Shown here: positions 8,466 to 18,125 of the stretch, piece after piece
How positions within the stretch are numbered: the first letter of the stretch is position 1
Layout of the letters: each line of letters starts with the position of its first letter
Assembly (NCBI RefSeq): GCF_000745015.1
Contig: NZ_JQNA01000002.1
Coordinates: forward strand, 620,001-684,000
Length of the DNA stretch: 64,000 nt
Source of the DNA: Burkholderia sp. 9120
GTDB lineage: Bacteria; Pseudomonadota; Gammaproteobacteria; Burkholderiales; Burkholderiaceae
Direction of reading: 5' to 3'
Position numbers and translations under genes: made by a program
The notes under the pieces: model-generated
Databases searched by the model: none
What the model was told of the DNA's origin: nothing
What the model saw: the letters and a program-made list of their open reading frames with translations, nothing else

Positions 8466-9362
8466 ATGGCAGTTCGCACAACAGGCCGGCACGCCGGCGA
8501 TACGAAGTCCCGCATCCTCGACGCCGCCGAAACCCTCTTTATCGAATGCGGCTACGAGGCGATGTCGCTGCGCCAGATTACTTCGCGGGCCGAAGTGAAT
8601 CTCGCGGCGGTCAACTATCACTTCGGCAGCAAGGAATCGCTGATTCACTCGATGCTGTCGCGCCGCCTCGACAAGCTCAATCAGGAGCGTCTCAAGCTGC
8701 TCGACCGCTTCGACGACATGCTCGGCGCACGTCTGACCTGCGAGCACGTGCTCGGCGCGATGTTCATTCCGGCACTGCGTTTGTCGCGCGATCCGCGGGT
8801 GGGCGGCAAGGCGTTTCTGCGCTTGCTGGGGCGCGCGTATACGGATCCGTCGTCCTTCATTCGCGACTTTCTGAATGCGCATTACGAGTCGGTGGCCGTG
8901 CGCTTTTTCGACGCGTTTCAGCGTGCGTTGCCGCATCTGCCGCGCGAGGAACTCGGCTGGCGGTTGCACTTCGCGATCGGCGCGTTGTCGGGTGTGCTGG
9001 CCGGCACCGATACCGACAGCCTGATCTCCGAGTTCTCGCAGGGCAAGTCGATGAACGACCTGCAGTTGATCGCGCGTCTTGCGTCGCTGATGGTGGCCGC
9101 GCTCAAGGCACCGCTGCCCGACAGTACGCAACTCGCCGCGTTCGCCGCGGTGCTGGGCGACGCGACGGAGAGCGGTGCGGACTGTCCGCTGCAAAGCGCC
9201 GCGCAGGCGGCGAACCCCGCCGGCGTGACGCAATCGGCGCAATCGGCGCAAGGCGCAATGCAGTCGACAGATGCGGATGCAGCGGATACGCGCGACGACG
9301 AACATCGCGGCGGCGCGATGGACGCAAGTTCGTTTCAGCACGCGCTGCATGGCACAGCCTGA
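8466..9362 (+). CDS. TetR-family regulator, PsrA-like, of fatty acid degradation
   Basis: A 298-residue TetR repressor. The N-terminal helix-turn-helix (SLRQITSRAEVNLAAVNYHF, residues about 35-55) closely matches Pseudomonas PsrA, which senses long-chain fatty acyl groups. The C-terminal 70 residues are Ala/Gln/Ser/Asp-rich, look disordered and have no counterpart in typical PsrA. ATG 8466 was chosen because GGGAG lies 7 nt upstream. It precedes fadE and five further lipid genes on the same strand, consistent with control of beta-oxidation. The ligand is inferred, not shown. Confidence 0.85.
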   Translation: MAVRTTGRHAGDTKSRILDAAETLFIECGYEAMSLRQITSRAEVNLAAVNYHFGSKESLIHSMLSRRLDKLNQERLKLLDRFDDMLGARLTCEHVLGAMFIPALRLSRDPRVGGKAFLRLLGRAYTDPSSFIRDFLNAHYESVAVRFFDAFQRALPHLPREELGWRLHFAIGALSGVLAGTDTDSLISEFSQGKSMNDLQLIARLASLMVAALKAPLPDSTQLAAFAAVLGDATESGADCPLQSAAQAANPAGVTQSAQSAQGAMQSTDADAADTRDDEHRGGAMDASSFQHALHGTA

Positions 9363-9682
9363 CCGCAACACGCATGCGAGGCAAAGCAGAAGCAATGCAA
9401 ACGCAACGCAAAAGCAAAGCACTACGTCGAGCAGTTCAACGTGGACGGCACCGTGACGGTCCGTCCACGCGCAACGCGGAATGAAACGTGCTCATGAAAA
9501 ACGCAGAGTCGAACAGCCCGTCTAAAACCCGCACCTAAGCGACGTCGCGGTGTCGAACCGAGAACGGAGACACGACACCGGCAACGCCGCCCGCGAACCG
9601 CAGAAACAGAATCAACAGAACGCGAGCCCGTCCGCGCCCCGTGGAGGCGTTCGCACGCACCATCGAAACAGGAGGAAACGTC
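9363..9682 (+). other. Intergenic region with inverted repeat before fadE
   Basis: 320 bp without a supported gene. It holds a 9-bp inverted repeat CGTGGACGG/CCGTCCACG (9440-9469) whose centre ACCGTGACGGT is itself palindromic. This could be a terminator of the tetR gene without a T-run, or a protein site. The stretch 9375-9420 is A/C/G-rich with short repeats of AAGCA/CGCAA. No PsrA-like site was found here. Confidence 0.4.
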
Positions 9683-12181
9683 ATGCCGTGGTTCATCCTA
9701 GTGCTCAATATTGCCGCCCTCGCGCTCGTCTACGTTCAGGCGCGCGCCGCCTGGTGGCTGGCCTTCCTGGTCGTCTGGGTCGCAGCCGCGCATATCAGCG
9801 GCGCAACGGGCCCGGTGGCGACGACGTTGCTCGCGATTGTGTTCGTCCTCCCTGCCCTTGTCCTCGCGGTGAAGCCGCTGCGCCGCGCGTGGCTCACGAA
9901 ACCGGTGCTCGACGTATTCCGCAAGATCCTGCCGGAGATGTCGCCGACCGAACGCGACGCGATCGAAGCCGGCACGGTCTGGTGGGACGCCGAACTGTTC
10001 TCGGGACGCCCGCACTGGGACACGCTGCTCGGCTACGGTCCCGCCACGCTGACGGCGGAAGAACAGACGTTCCTCGACGTCGAATGCGAACAGCTCTGCG
10101 ATCTCGCGAACGACTGGGAAACCACCATGATCTGGCAGGACCTGTCGCCGCAAACCTGGCAGTACATCAAGGAACGCGGCTTTCTCGGCATGATCATTCC
10201 GAAGCAGTACGGCGGCAAACAGTTCTCCGCGTACGCGCATTCGCAGGTCATCATGAAACTCGCCACGCGCTGCTCGGCCGCCGCCGTTTCGGTGATGGTG
10301 CCGAACTCGCTCGGCCCCGCCGAATTGCTGATGCACTACGGCACCGAAGAGCAAAAGAACCACTATCTGCCGCGCCTCGCACGCGGCGAAGAAATCCCCT
10401 GCTTCGCGTTGACGAGTCCATACGCGGGTTCCGACGCCGCAGCGATTCCCGACGTCGGCATTGTCTGCAAGGGCACGTTCGAAGGCCGTGAAACGCTGGG
10501 CTTTCGCGTCACCTGGGACAAGCGCTACATCACGCTCGGTCCGATCGCAACCGTGCTCGGCCTCGCGTTCCGCGCGCTCGATCCCGACCATCTGCTCGAC
10601 TCGAACGATGAACCCGGCATTACCTGCGCGCTGATTCCGACCGACCATCCGGGCGTGAATATCGGCCGCCGTCACTGGCCGTTGAATGCGGTGTTCCAGA
10701 ACGGTCCGAACTCGGGCAAGGACGTCTTCATTCCGCTCGACTGGGTGATCGGCGGCCGCGCGCAGGTCGGCAACGGCTGGCGCATGCTGATGGAATGTCT
10801 TGCGGCGGGCCGGGCGATTTCGCTGCCGTCGTCGAATGTGGGCATGGCGAAGATCGCCGTGCGCGGCACCGGCGCCTATGCGGCGGTACGCCGCCAGTTC
10901 CGCACCGCCGTCGGCAAGTTCGAGGGCGTGCAGGAAGCGCTCGGCCGCATGGGCGGCAACCTGTACGTGATGGACGCCGCGCGCCGCCTGTCCGCGCATG
11001 CGGTCGACCTCGGCGAAAAACCGTCGGTGATTTCGGCGATCGCGAAGTATCACATCACCGAGCGCGCCCGCATGGTCATCAACGACGGCATGGATATCGC
11101 CGCCGGCAAGGGCATCTGCATGGGGCCGTCGAACTTTCTCGCGCGCGCCTATCAGCAGGTGCCGATCGCGATCACCGTGGAAGGCGCGAACATTCTGACG
11201 CGCTGCCTGATCATCTTCGGCCAGGGCGCGATTCGCTGTCATCCGTACGTGCTGAAGGAAATGGCCGCGACCCGCGAAACCGATCACGCGAAAGCCCTGC
11301 GCGATTTCGACGACGCGTTCTTCGGCCACGTCAGCTTCACGCTGTCCAACGTGGTGCGCAGTCTGGTCTACGGCGTCACGGGCGGCGCGGTGATCGCCGC
11401 GCCGCGCACGGCGTACGCGCCGCTGCACGCGTACTACCGCGCGGCGACGCGTATATCGACCGCATTCGCGTTGCTCGCCGATGTCTCCATGTTCGTGCTC
11501 GGCGGCGATCTGAAGCGTCGTGAACGCCTCTCCGGACGACTGGGCGACGTGCTGTCGCAGCTCTACCTGATTTCGGCGACGCTCAAGCGTTTCGAAGACG
11601 AAGGCCGTCAGCAGGACGATCTGCCTCTGGTGCGCTGGGGGGTGGAAGACTCGCTGTACAAGGCGCAACACGCGCTCGACGGCGTGCTCGCCAACTATCC
11701 GAACCGCCTCGCCGCGGGCCTCGTGCGCGTGCTCGCGTTCCCGTTCGGGCTGCCGTACCGCGAGCCGGCCGACAGTCTCGGCAGCGAGATCGCCGAGTTG
11801 ATGCAGACGCCCGGCGCGGCGCGCGACCGCCTGGTGTCGGACTCGTACGTGCCGCATCCCGACGTGGATGCGCTCGGCTACGGCGAACTGGTGTTCCAGT
11901 TGAATCCGCGCTTCACGCAGATCGACCAGAAGCTGCGTGAAGCCGTCAAGCAGGGCCTGCTCGAACCGATGCCGCAAAGCCTGCCGCAACTAGGCGCGTG
12001 GACCGACGCGGCGCAGCGCCAAGGCCTGATCGACGCCGACGAGCGCCGCGTGCTGGACGACTATGCCCGCTACGGCGCGCACGTCGTGAAGGTCGACGAC
12101 TTCCCCGCCGACTTCGACCTGTTCGCGAGTTTGCAGAAGCGCAAGGAGTCGCTCGAAAAGGCGTTGGAAATGGCAGCTTGA
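9683..12181 (+). CDS. fadE: Acyl-CoA dehydrogenase FadE
   Basis: An 832-residue membrane-associated acyl-CoA dehydrogenase catalysing the first, FAD-dependent oxidation of beta-oxidation. Length and layout match E. coli FadE (814 residues): two N-terminal hydrophobic helices (residues about 1-65), then the dehydrogenase core with CFALTSPYAGSDAAA and MECLAAGRAISLPS. ATG 9683 is set by AGGAGG 7 nt upstream; an in-frame codon 42 nt earlier has no such site. A DUF1974-like C-terminal region follows. It is the first structural gene of the fatty-acid block. Confidence 0.95.
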   Translation: MPWFILVLNIAALALVYVQARAAWWLAFLVVWVAAAHISGATGPVATTLLAIVFVLPALVLAVKPLRRAWLTKPVLDVFRKILPEMSPTERDAIEAGTVWWDAELFSGRPHWDTLLGYGPATLTAEEQTFLDVECEQLCDLANDWETTMIWQDLSPQTWQYIKERGFLGMIIPKQYGGKQFSAYAHSQVIMKLATRCSAAAVSVMVPNSLGPAELLMHYGTEEQKNHYLPRLARGEEIPCFALTSPYAGSDAAAIPDVGIVCKGTFEGRETLGFRVTWDKRYITLGPIATVLGLAFRALDPDHLLDSNDEPGITCALIPTDHPGVNIGRRHWPLNAVFQNGPNSGKDVFIPLDWVIGGRAQVGNGWRMLMECLAAGRAISLPSSNVGMAKIAVRGTGAYAAVRRQFRTAVGKFEGVQEALGRMGGNLYVMDAARRLSAHAVDLGEKPSVISAIAKYHITERARMVINDGMDIAAGKGICMGPSNFLARAYQQVPIAITVEGANILTRCLIIFGQGAIRCHPYVLKEMAATRETDHAKALRDFDDAFFGHVSFTLSNVVRSLVYGVTGGAVIAAPRTAYAPLHAYYRAATRISTAFALLADVSMFVLGGDLKRRERLSGRLGDVLSQLYLISATLKRFEDEGRQQDDLPLVRWGVEDSLYKAQHALDGVLANYPNRLAAGLVRVLAFPFGLPYREPADSLGSEIAELMQTPGAARDRLVSDSYVPHPDVDALGYGELVFQLNPRFTQIDQKLREAVKQGLLEPMPQSLPQLGAWTDAAQRQGLIDADERRVLDDYARYGAHVVKVDDFPADFDLFASLQKRKESLEKALEMAA

Positions 12182-12197
12182 GCGCGGAAAGAACCGT

Positions 12198-12401
12198 ATG
12201 AAAAAAACATCCGGGGATGGCGCACCCGTGGCGCCGAACTCAGTGCACACTGACACACGTTTGACGTCCCACAAGGGGGCCGGCTTCGAGGCACCCCTTG
12301 AAGTGGCGCTCAACGAGGCATGCCTTAACGGGGCAAGCTTCGAGGCGCCCGCCGGGGAGAATTCGTACGGGACGTGGCCAGCGGAGCAAATCACTCTATG
12401 A
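12198..12401 (+). CDS. Small hypothetical ORF coupled to the downstream reductase
   Basis: A 67-codon frame starting MKKTSGDGAPVAPNSV and ending in ATGA overlap with the next gene start (12398). GGAAAG lies a few bases upstream. The DNA holds two similar segments (GGCTTCGAGGC at 12281-12291; AGCTTCGAGGC at 12329-12339) and a CAAGGGG/CCCCTTG inverted repeat (12272-12300). The overlap suggests translational coupling, but the sequence has no recognisable fold and may be spacer DNA that happens to be open. Confidence 0.3.
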   Translation: MKKTSGDGAPVAPNSVHTDTRLTSHKGAGFEAPLEVALNEACLNGASFEAPAGENSYGTWPAEQITL

Positions 12402-13822
12402 ACGACTCATACCTGAACTTCGTCAACTCGCCGTTCGGCGCGCGCCTCGCGCGTTCGCTCGGCTTGCCGAAGCCCGAGGTGCTGCACCGCTATCGCGCGG
12501 ACCAGCCCGAATTCAGCGGCATGGTGGCGCTCGGCGCGGGCCGCGAACCGCATCTGCTGGACGCGCTCGCGAATCTGGTGGCGAGCATCGGCGTGACCAG
12601 CGTCGCGCATGAAAGCGCCGGGCTATGGGTGCCGCTCGCGAATCGCCGCGGTTTGATGACCGGCCGCTTCGAAGCCGCGGATGGCGGTTCGCACGGTCGG
12701 CTTGCCGCGCTGCTGTTCGATGCGAGCGGCATTGAAGACAGCAGCCAGCTTGAACCCCTGCATGGTTTCTTTCACGACACGCTGCGCTCGCTCGGCAAGT
12801 GCGGTCGCATCGTCGTGCTGGGGCGGCCGCCGGAGAGCTGCGCGAATCCGCGTCAGTGGACCGCGCAGCGCGCGCTCGAAGGCCTCACGCGCTCGCTCGG
12901 CAAGGAGGCGCGGCGCGGTATCACGTCGAACCTCGTCTATGTCGAACGCGGCGCTGAAAGCGGGATTGAAGCGACGTTGCGATTTTTTCTGTCGCCACGC
13001 TCGGCGTATGTGTCGGGTCAGGTGGTGCGGATCGGCACGGTGAGCACCGCCACCAGCCCCACCTTGCCCCCGCCCGACTTCGACTGGACCCAACCCCTCG
13101 CCGGCCGGCGCGCGGTCGTCACGGGCGCGGCACGCGGCATCGGCGCCGCGATTGCGAGCGCGCTGGCGGCCGAAGGCGCGCACGTGATCGGCATCGACAT
13201 TCCGTCGGCGCGCGACGCGCTCGACGCCACGCTGCGTCAACTGAACGGCACCGCGCTCGCGTTCGACATCGCCGCCCCCGAAGCGCCCGCACAGATCGCC
13301 GCCGCGCTCGACGAACAGGGCGTGGATATCGTCGTGCACAACGCCGGCATCACGAAAGACAAAACCATCGCGAAGATGACCGACGCCGCGTGGCAAAACG
13401 TCATCGACATCAACCTCAGCGCGCAGGAACGGATCGACGACGCACTGCTTGCCGCCGGCATTCTGCGCGACGGCGGCCGGATCGTCGCGGTGTCGTCGAT
13501 CAGCGGCATTGCCGGCAATCTCGGCCAGACCAATTACGCGACGTCGAAGGCCGGCGTGATCGGCCGGGTGCAGAGCATGGCGCCGCATTTGCGCGCGCGC
13601 GGCATCACGATCAACGCGGTCGCGCCCGGCTTTATCGAAACGCAGATGACCGCGAAGATTCCGCTCGCCATTCGCGAAGCCGGCCGCCGCATGAACTCGA
13701 TGAGCCAGGGCGGCCAGCCGGTCGACGTCGCGCAGACCATCGCGTGGCTCGCGCATCCGGGTTCGGCGGGGGTCAGCGGCCAGATTGTGCGCGTGTGCGG
13801 CCAAAGCCTGATTGGAGCGTGA
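12398..13822 (+). CDS. 3-oxoacyl-ACP/CoA reductase, long FabG type
   Basis: A 474-residue short-chain dehydrogenase of the high-molecular-weight FabG (FabG4-like) type. A degenerate N-terminal Rossmann-like domain (residues about 1-220) precedes the active SDR domain. The NAD(P) motif TGAARGIG is at 242-249, NAG follows around residue 320, and the catalytic YxxxK is Tyr380/Lys384 with Ser in VSSISG. It probably interconverts 3-hydroxyacyl and 3-ketoacyl thioesters beside the MaoC hydratase. The start has no strong ribosome site and may depend on the ATGA overlap with the small ORF. Confidence 0.88.
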   Translation: MNDSYLNFVNSPFGARLARSLGLPKPEVLHRYRADQPEFSGMVALGAGREPHLLDALANLVASIGVTSVAHESAGLWVPLANRRGLMTGRFEAADGGSHGRLAALLFDASGIEDSSQLEPLHGFFHDTLRSLGKCGRIVVLGRPPESCANPRQWTAQRALEGLTRSLGKEARRGITSNLVYVERGAESGIEATLRFFLSPRSAYVSGQVVRIGTVSTATSPTLPPPDFDWTQPLAGRRAVVTGAARGIGAAIASALAAEGAHVIGIDIPSARDALDATLRQLNGTALAFDIAAPEAPAQIAAALDEQGVDIVVHNAGITKDKTIAKMTDAAWQNVIDINLSAQERIDDALLAAGILRDGGRIVAVSSISGIAGNLGQTNYATSKAGVIGRVQSMAPHLRARGITINAVAPGFIETQMTAKIPLAIREAGRRMNSMSQGGQPVDVAQTIAWLAHPGSAGVSGQIVRVCGQSLIGA

Positions 13823-13824
13823 GC

Positions 13825-14796
13825 ATGGCCGAGCCCGGTGATCCGTTCGACGACAGCGGCGCATCCGGTGCATCGGGTACATCCGACGCATCCAGCGCAT
13901 TCGGCGAGCGCCGGGCCGACGCGGTCCGGCCCAAAACCGTCGTGGTCGAACCGCTGCCCGCGCCGGCCAAACTCTATGCGCGCGCATTGTCGGGCATCGT
14001 CAAGCGCGGCCGGCCCACGCAACTGCCGGCGCTGCGCCTCGTGCGCCCCGCCGTCGCGCTCGATCCAGGCGCGGTCTGGCGTTACGCGCGTGTATGCGGC
14101 TTCATCCCCGAGCACGGCGTACCGCTCACCTATCCGCATCTACTCGCGTTTCCGTTGCATCTGCTGATGCTGACCGATCCCGCGTTTCCGTGGCCGGCGC
14201 TCGGGCTCGTGCATCTGGCTAATCACGTGCGCCTGCGCCGCCCGCTCGCCTATAAAGACCTGCTGCGCGTCGAGGTCGAGTTCGGCGCGCTGCTGCGTCA
14301 CGACAAGGGTCAGGCGTTCGTCCTGCACACACGCCTGTACCGGCGCGGCGAAGCGGTGTGGGACGGCGACAGCGTCTATCTGAAACGCGGCGTGCCGGCG
14401 ACCGGCAGCGCGCTCGCGCCGCTCGAACTCGGGCCCGAGGCGCTGCAGCGTATCGCGCGCTGGCAGTTGCCGTCGCAACTGGGCCGCGACTACGCGAAGG
14501 TCTCCGGCGACTACAACCCGATCCACCTCAGCGCGCTGTCCGCGAAAGCGTTCGGTTTTCCGCGTGCCATCGCGCACGGCATGTGGACGCTGGCGCGCGC
14601 CGCCGCCGCGCTGCAGCCGCCCAAGCCGCTCGCCGAAGGCACGCTCAGCGCCGAATTCAAATTGCCGATGCTGCTGCCCGGCGAGGCGTCATTGTGGAGC
14701 GCGTCGGCTTCGCTGATCGAACGGGATATCGAAGTGCGCGACATCAGCGGCGAAAAACCGCATCTGCGTGGCCGCATGCAGTGGAAACTGCTATGA
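13825..14796 (+). CDS. MaoC-like (R)-specific enoyl-acyl hydratase
   Basis: A 323-residue double hot-dog protein. The C-terminal hot-dog carries the hydratase 2 motif with Asp229 and His234 (SGDYNPIH) followed by AFGFPRAIAHGMW. The N-terminal half resembles a decayed hot-dog, and the first 35 residues are a Gly/Ala/Ser/Asp-rich disordered leader. ATG 13825 starts 2 nt after the reductase stop, so the two are translationally linked. It hydrates 2-enoyl thioesters to (R)-3-hydroxyacyl thioesters, feeding the adjacent reductase or polyester precursors (inference). Confidence 0.88.
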   Translation: MAEPGDPFDDSGASGASGTSDASSAFGERRADAVRPKTVVVEPLPAPAKLYARALSGIVKRGRPTQLPALRLVRPAVALDPGAVWRYARVCGFIPEHGVPLTYPHLLAFPLHLLMLTDPAFPWPALGLVHLANHVRLRRPLAYKDLLRVEVEFGALLRHDKGQAFVLHTRLYRRGEAVWDGDSVYLKRGVPATGSALAPLELGPEALQRIARWQLPSQLGRDYAKVSGDYNPIHLSALSAKAFGFPRAIAHGMWTLARAAAALQPPKPLAEGTLSAEFKLPMLLPGEASLWSASASLIERDIEVRDISGEKPHLRGRMQWKLL

Positions 14797-14833
14797 GCCG
14801 CCGCATCACAACAAGAACCTCAAGGAGCCGAGC

Positions 14834-16135
14834 ATGACCCACCCGCAGCCAGCCGTGCGCCGCGTCGCCATTGTCGGGGGCAACCGGATTCCGTTCGCCC
14901 GCTCGAACACCGCGTACGCGACCGCGTCGAATCAGGACATGCTGACCTTCACGCTGCAAGGCCTGATCGATCGCTACAACCTGCACGGCGAGCGGCTGGG
15001 CGAAGTCGCGGCGGGCGCCGTCATCAAGCATTCGCGCGACTTCAACCTGACGCGCGAAGCGGTGCTGTCCACCACGCTCGCGAAGGAAACGCCCGCCTAC
15101 GACGTGCAGCAGGCCTGCGGCACCGGACTCGAAGCGGCGATCCTCGTCGCCAACAAGATCGCGCTGGGGCAGATCGAAGTGGGCATCGCGGGCGGCGTGG
15201 ATACGACCTCGGACGCGCCGATCGGCGTCAACGAACGGATGCGCAAGATCCTGCTCGAAGTGAATCGCAGCCGCAGCACGGGGCAGCGCGTCGGCGCGCT
15301 GACCAAACTGCGGCCCGGCATGTTCTTCAAGCCGCTGTTGCCGCGCAACGGCGAGCCGCGCACCGGCCTGTCAATGGGCGAGCATTGCGAGCTGATGGCC
15401 AAGCGCTGGAACATTTCGCGCGAGGCGCAGGACGTGCTCGCGTACGACAGCCACCGCAAGCTCAACGAAGCGTACGCACGCGGTTTCGTCAACGATCTGA
15501 TGACGCCGTATCGCGGCCTCTCGCGCGACAACAATCTGCGCGCCGACCTCACGCTCGAAAAACTCGCGAGCCTGAAGCCGGTATTCGACCGCGACGCCGG
15601 CACGCTGACCGCCGGCAATTCGACGCCGCTCACCGACGGCGCCTCCGCCGTGCTGCTCGCGAGCGAGGACTGGGCGGCTCGACATGGCTTGCCGGTGCTC
15701 GCCTATCTGAGCTGGTCCGAAACCGCCGCAGTCGACTATTTCGACAAGAAAGAAGGCCTGCTGATGGCGCCGGCCTACGCGGTGCCGCGCATGCTCGCGC
15801 GCGCCGGCCTCACGCTGCAGGACTTCGATCTGTACGAAATTCACGAGGCGTTCGCCGCCCAGGTGCTGTGCACGCTCACCGCGTGGCAGGATGACGAATA
15901 TTGCCGCACGCAGCTCGGCTTGCCCGGGCCGCTCGGCGCGATCGACCGCGCGAAGCTGAACGTGAACGGCAGCTCGCTTGCCACCGGCCATCCGTTCGCG
16001 GCGACCGGCGGGCGCATCGTCGCCGGTCTCGCGAAAATGCTCGCGCAACTCGACAAGCCAGCCGGCACCGCGCGCGGGTTGATCTCAATCTGCGCGGCGG
16101 GTGGCCAGGGCGTGGTGGCGATTCTGGAGCGTTGA
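14834..16135 (+). CDS. fadI: Acetyl-CoA acyltransferase (thiolase), FadI type
   Basis: A 433-residue thiolase of the FadI subgroup (E. coli FadI 436), cleaving 3-ketoacyl-CoA in the last step of beta-oxidation. Nucleophile Cys95 (QQACGTGLEA), His386 (LATGHPF) and Cys420 (SICAAGGQG) are all present. The start is set by AAGGAG 6 nt before ATG; longer in-frame readings overlap the maoC end. It lies 37 nt after maoC in the same operon. Confidence 0.93.
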   Translation: MTHPQPAVRRVAIVGGNRIPFARSNTAYATASNQDMLTFTLQGLIDRYNLHGERLGEVAAGAVIKHSRDFNLTREAVLSTTLAKETPAYDVQQACGTGLEAAILVANKIALGQIEVGIAGGVDTTSDAPIGVNERMRKILLEVNRSRSTGQRVGALTKLRPGMFFKPLLPRNGEPRTGLSMGEHCELMAKRWNISREAQDVLAYDSHRKLNEAYARGFVNDLMTPYRGLSRDNNLRADLTLEKLASLKPVFDRDAGTLTAGNSTPLTDGASAVLLASEDWAARHGLPVLAYLSWSETAAVDYFDKKEGLLMAPAYAVPRMLARAGLTLQDFDLYEIHEAFAAQVLCTLTAWQDDEYCRTQLGLPGPLGAIDRAKLNVNGSSLATGHPFAATGGRIVAGLAKMLAQLDKPAGTARGLISICAAGGQGVVAILER

Positions 16136-16284
16136 TCCGCCGCACCTCGTTCGCCTCAACTAATAGTGTTGCTTCACGAAAGATTGCTGCAAACTTTGCT
16201 TTGGATTGCTTCGACGCACGCTCGGATGACTGGCCGCACGACCAGCACACAAACAGATGAAGCCACCGCTTCTGGAGACGACCG

Positions 16285-18084
16285 ATGACCCAGCCCGCTC
16301 AAACCCCGCTCTCGCCCGCCGATCAAGCGTCGGCCGCCGTGAATGCCGCGCATGCGACCAGCGCCACGCACACCGCACCGAACACCGACGGCATCTGGTA
16401 CGCCTCCTACCCGTCGGACGTACCGCATGACATCGACGTCGGGCAATACGAATCGATTCCGCAGTTCTTCGACGAGTGCGTCGCCAAGTTCCGCGAGCGG
16501 GTTGCGTATGTGAGCGTCGGCGCGAACCTGACCTACGGCGAACTCGGCCGCAAGGCCACCGCGTTCGCCGCATATTTGCAGAGCATCGGCGTGAAGCCCG
16601 GCGAGCGTGTCGCGATCATGCTGCCGAACACGTTCCAGTATCCGGTGGCGCTGTTCGGCGTGCTGAAAGCCGGCGGCGTGGTGGTCAATGTGAATCCGCT
16701 GTACACCGTGCGCGAGCTTTCGCATCAGTTGAAGGACAGCGGCGCGACCACGATTATCGTGTTCGAGAACTTCGCGAAGACGGTCGAAGACTCGCTGCCC
16801 GGCACCAAGATCCAGAACGTCATCGTGACGGGTCTCGGCGATCTGCTCGCCGACGGCCTGAATCTGAAGGGACGTGTGCTCAACTTCATGCTGCGTCACG
16901 TGAAGAAAATGGTGCCTGCCTACAACCTGCCGCAAGCGGTGCCGCTGCTCAGCGCGCTCGCAACCGGTTACACGCGGCCGGTCACGCCCGTGCGTCTCGC
17001 GCACAACGACATCGCGTTCCTGCAATACACCGGCGGCACCACCGGCGTCGCCAAGGGGGCGATGCTCACGCACAAGAACATCATCGCCAATCTGCTGCAG
17101 GCGAAAGCGTGGTCCGAAGGCCAATTGACCGGCGAGATCGAAACCGTACTCACGCCGTTGCCGCTTTATCACATCTACTCGCTGACGGTGAACGCGCTGA
17201 TTTTCATGGGACTCGGCGGGCGCAACATCCTGATCGCCAATCCGCGCGACATGAAACGCGTGATGATGATCATCCGTCACGAGAAATTCACCGGCATGAC
17301 CGCCGTGAATACGCTCTACAACGCGTTCCTCGACAACGAGGAGTTCTGCAAGCGCGACTTCTCGAACCTGAAACTCGCGATGGCCGGCGGCATGGCGACG
17401 CAGAAGTCGGTGGCCGAGCGTTTCAAGGCCGTCACCGGCAAGCCGATCATCGAAGGCTATGGCCTCACCGAATGCTCGCCGATCGTCTCGATGAATCCGG
17501 TCGATCTGAGCAACATGCGCGACTTCGAAGGCTCGATCGGTCTGCCCGCGCCGTCCACCCAGGTGCGCTTCAAGAAAGACGACGGCAGTTGGGCCGGCAT
17601 CGGCGAAGCGGGCGAATTGTGCGTGAAGGGACCGCAGGTGATGAAAGGCTACTGGAATCGCCCGGACGAAACCGCCAAGGTGATCGACGACGAAGGCTGG
17701 CTCGCTACCGGCGACATCGGCGTGATGGACTCGCGCGGCTTCATTCGCCTGATCGACCGCAAGAAGGACATGATCCTGGTGTCGGGCTTCAACGTCTATC
17801 CGAATGAAATCGAAGACGTGATCGCCGCGCATCCGGATGTGCGCGAGGTGGCCGCAATCGGCGTGCCCGACGAAGCCCAGGGCGAGCGCGTGAAGGTGTT
17901 CATCGTCAAGCGCAACCCTTCGCTGACCGCGGAACAGGTGATCGCCCATTGCCGCAAGAATCTGACGGGCTACAAAGTGCCGAAGCTCGTCGAGTTCCGC
18001 GACGAGTTGCCGCAAACCAACGTCGGCAAGATTCTGCGCCGCGCGCTGCGCGACGAGGAACTCGCGAAGCAAAAGGCTGCCTGA
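16285..18084 (+). CDS. fadD: Long-chain fatty acid-CoA ligase
   Basis: A 599-residue acyl-CoA synthetase that activates fatty acids with ATP and CoA. The AMP-binding motif YTGGTTGVAKG starts at residue 248; EGYGLTECSP and the fatty-acyl-CoA synthetase signature around DEGWLATGDIG and DRKKDMILVSGF follow. The C-terminal Lys (NVGKILRR) needed for adenylation is present. It is slightly longer than E. coli FadD (561), mainly through an Ala/Thr-rich N-terminal leader. GGAG lies before ATG 16285. The 149-bp gap after fadI shows no clear terminator. Confidence 0.94.
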   Translation: MTQPAQTPLSPADQASAAVNAAHATSATHTAPNTDGIWYASYPSDVPHDIDVGQYESIPQFFDECVAKFRERVAYVSVGANLTYGELGRKATAFAAYLQSIGVKPGERVAIMLPNTFQYPVALFGVLKAGGVVVNVNPLYTVRELSHQLKDSGATTIIVFENFAKTVEDSLPGTKIQNVIVTGLGDLLADGLNLKGRVLNFMLRHVKKMVPAYNLPQAVPLLSALATGYTRPVTPVRLAHNDIAFLQYTGGTTGVAKGAMLTHKNIIANLLQAKAWSEGQLTGEIETVLTPLPLYHIYSLTVNALIFMGLGGRNILIANPRDMKRVMMIIRHEKFTGMTAVNTLYNAFLDNEEFCKRDFSNLKLAMAGGMATQKSVAERFKAVTGKPIIEGYGLTECSPIVSMNPVDLSNMRDFEGSIGLPAPSTQVRFKKDDGSWAGIGEAGELCVKGPQVMKGYWNRPDETAKVIDDEGWLATGDIGVMDSRGFIRLIDRKKDMILVSGFNVYPNEIEDVIAAHPDVREVAAIGVPDEAQGERVKVFIVKRNPSLTAEQVIAHCRKNLTGYKVPKLVEFRDELPQTNVGKILRRALRDEELAKQKAA

Positions 18085-18125
18085 CAGGCAAGGCGCTTTG
18101 CGTCGCTTACTTTTCGGAGAGATTC

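Noticed and set aside
9698..11989. A 763-codon open frame on the minus strand opposite fadE, and similar long frames opposite rnr, odhA and the efflux genes
   Set aside because: They arise from strong G/C third-position bias in the real genes, are rich in Arg/His/Ala, lack ribosome sites and match no family.
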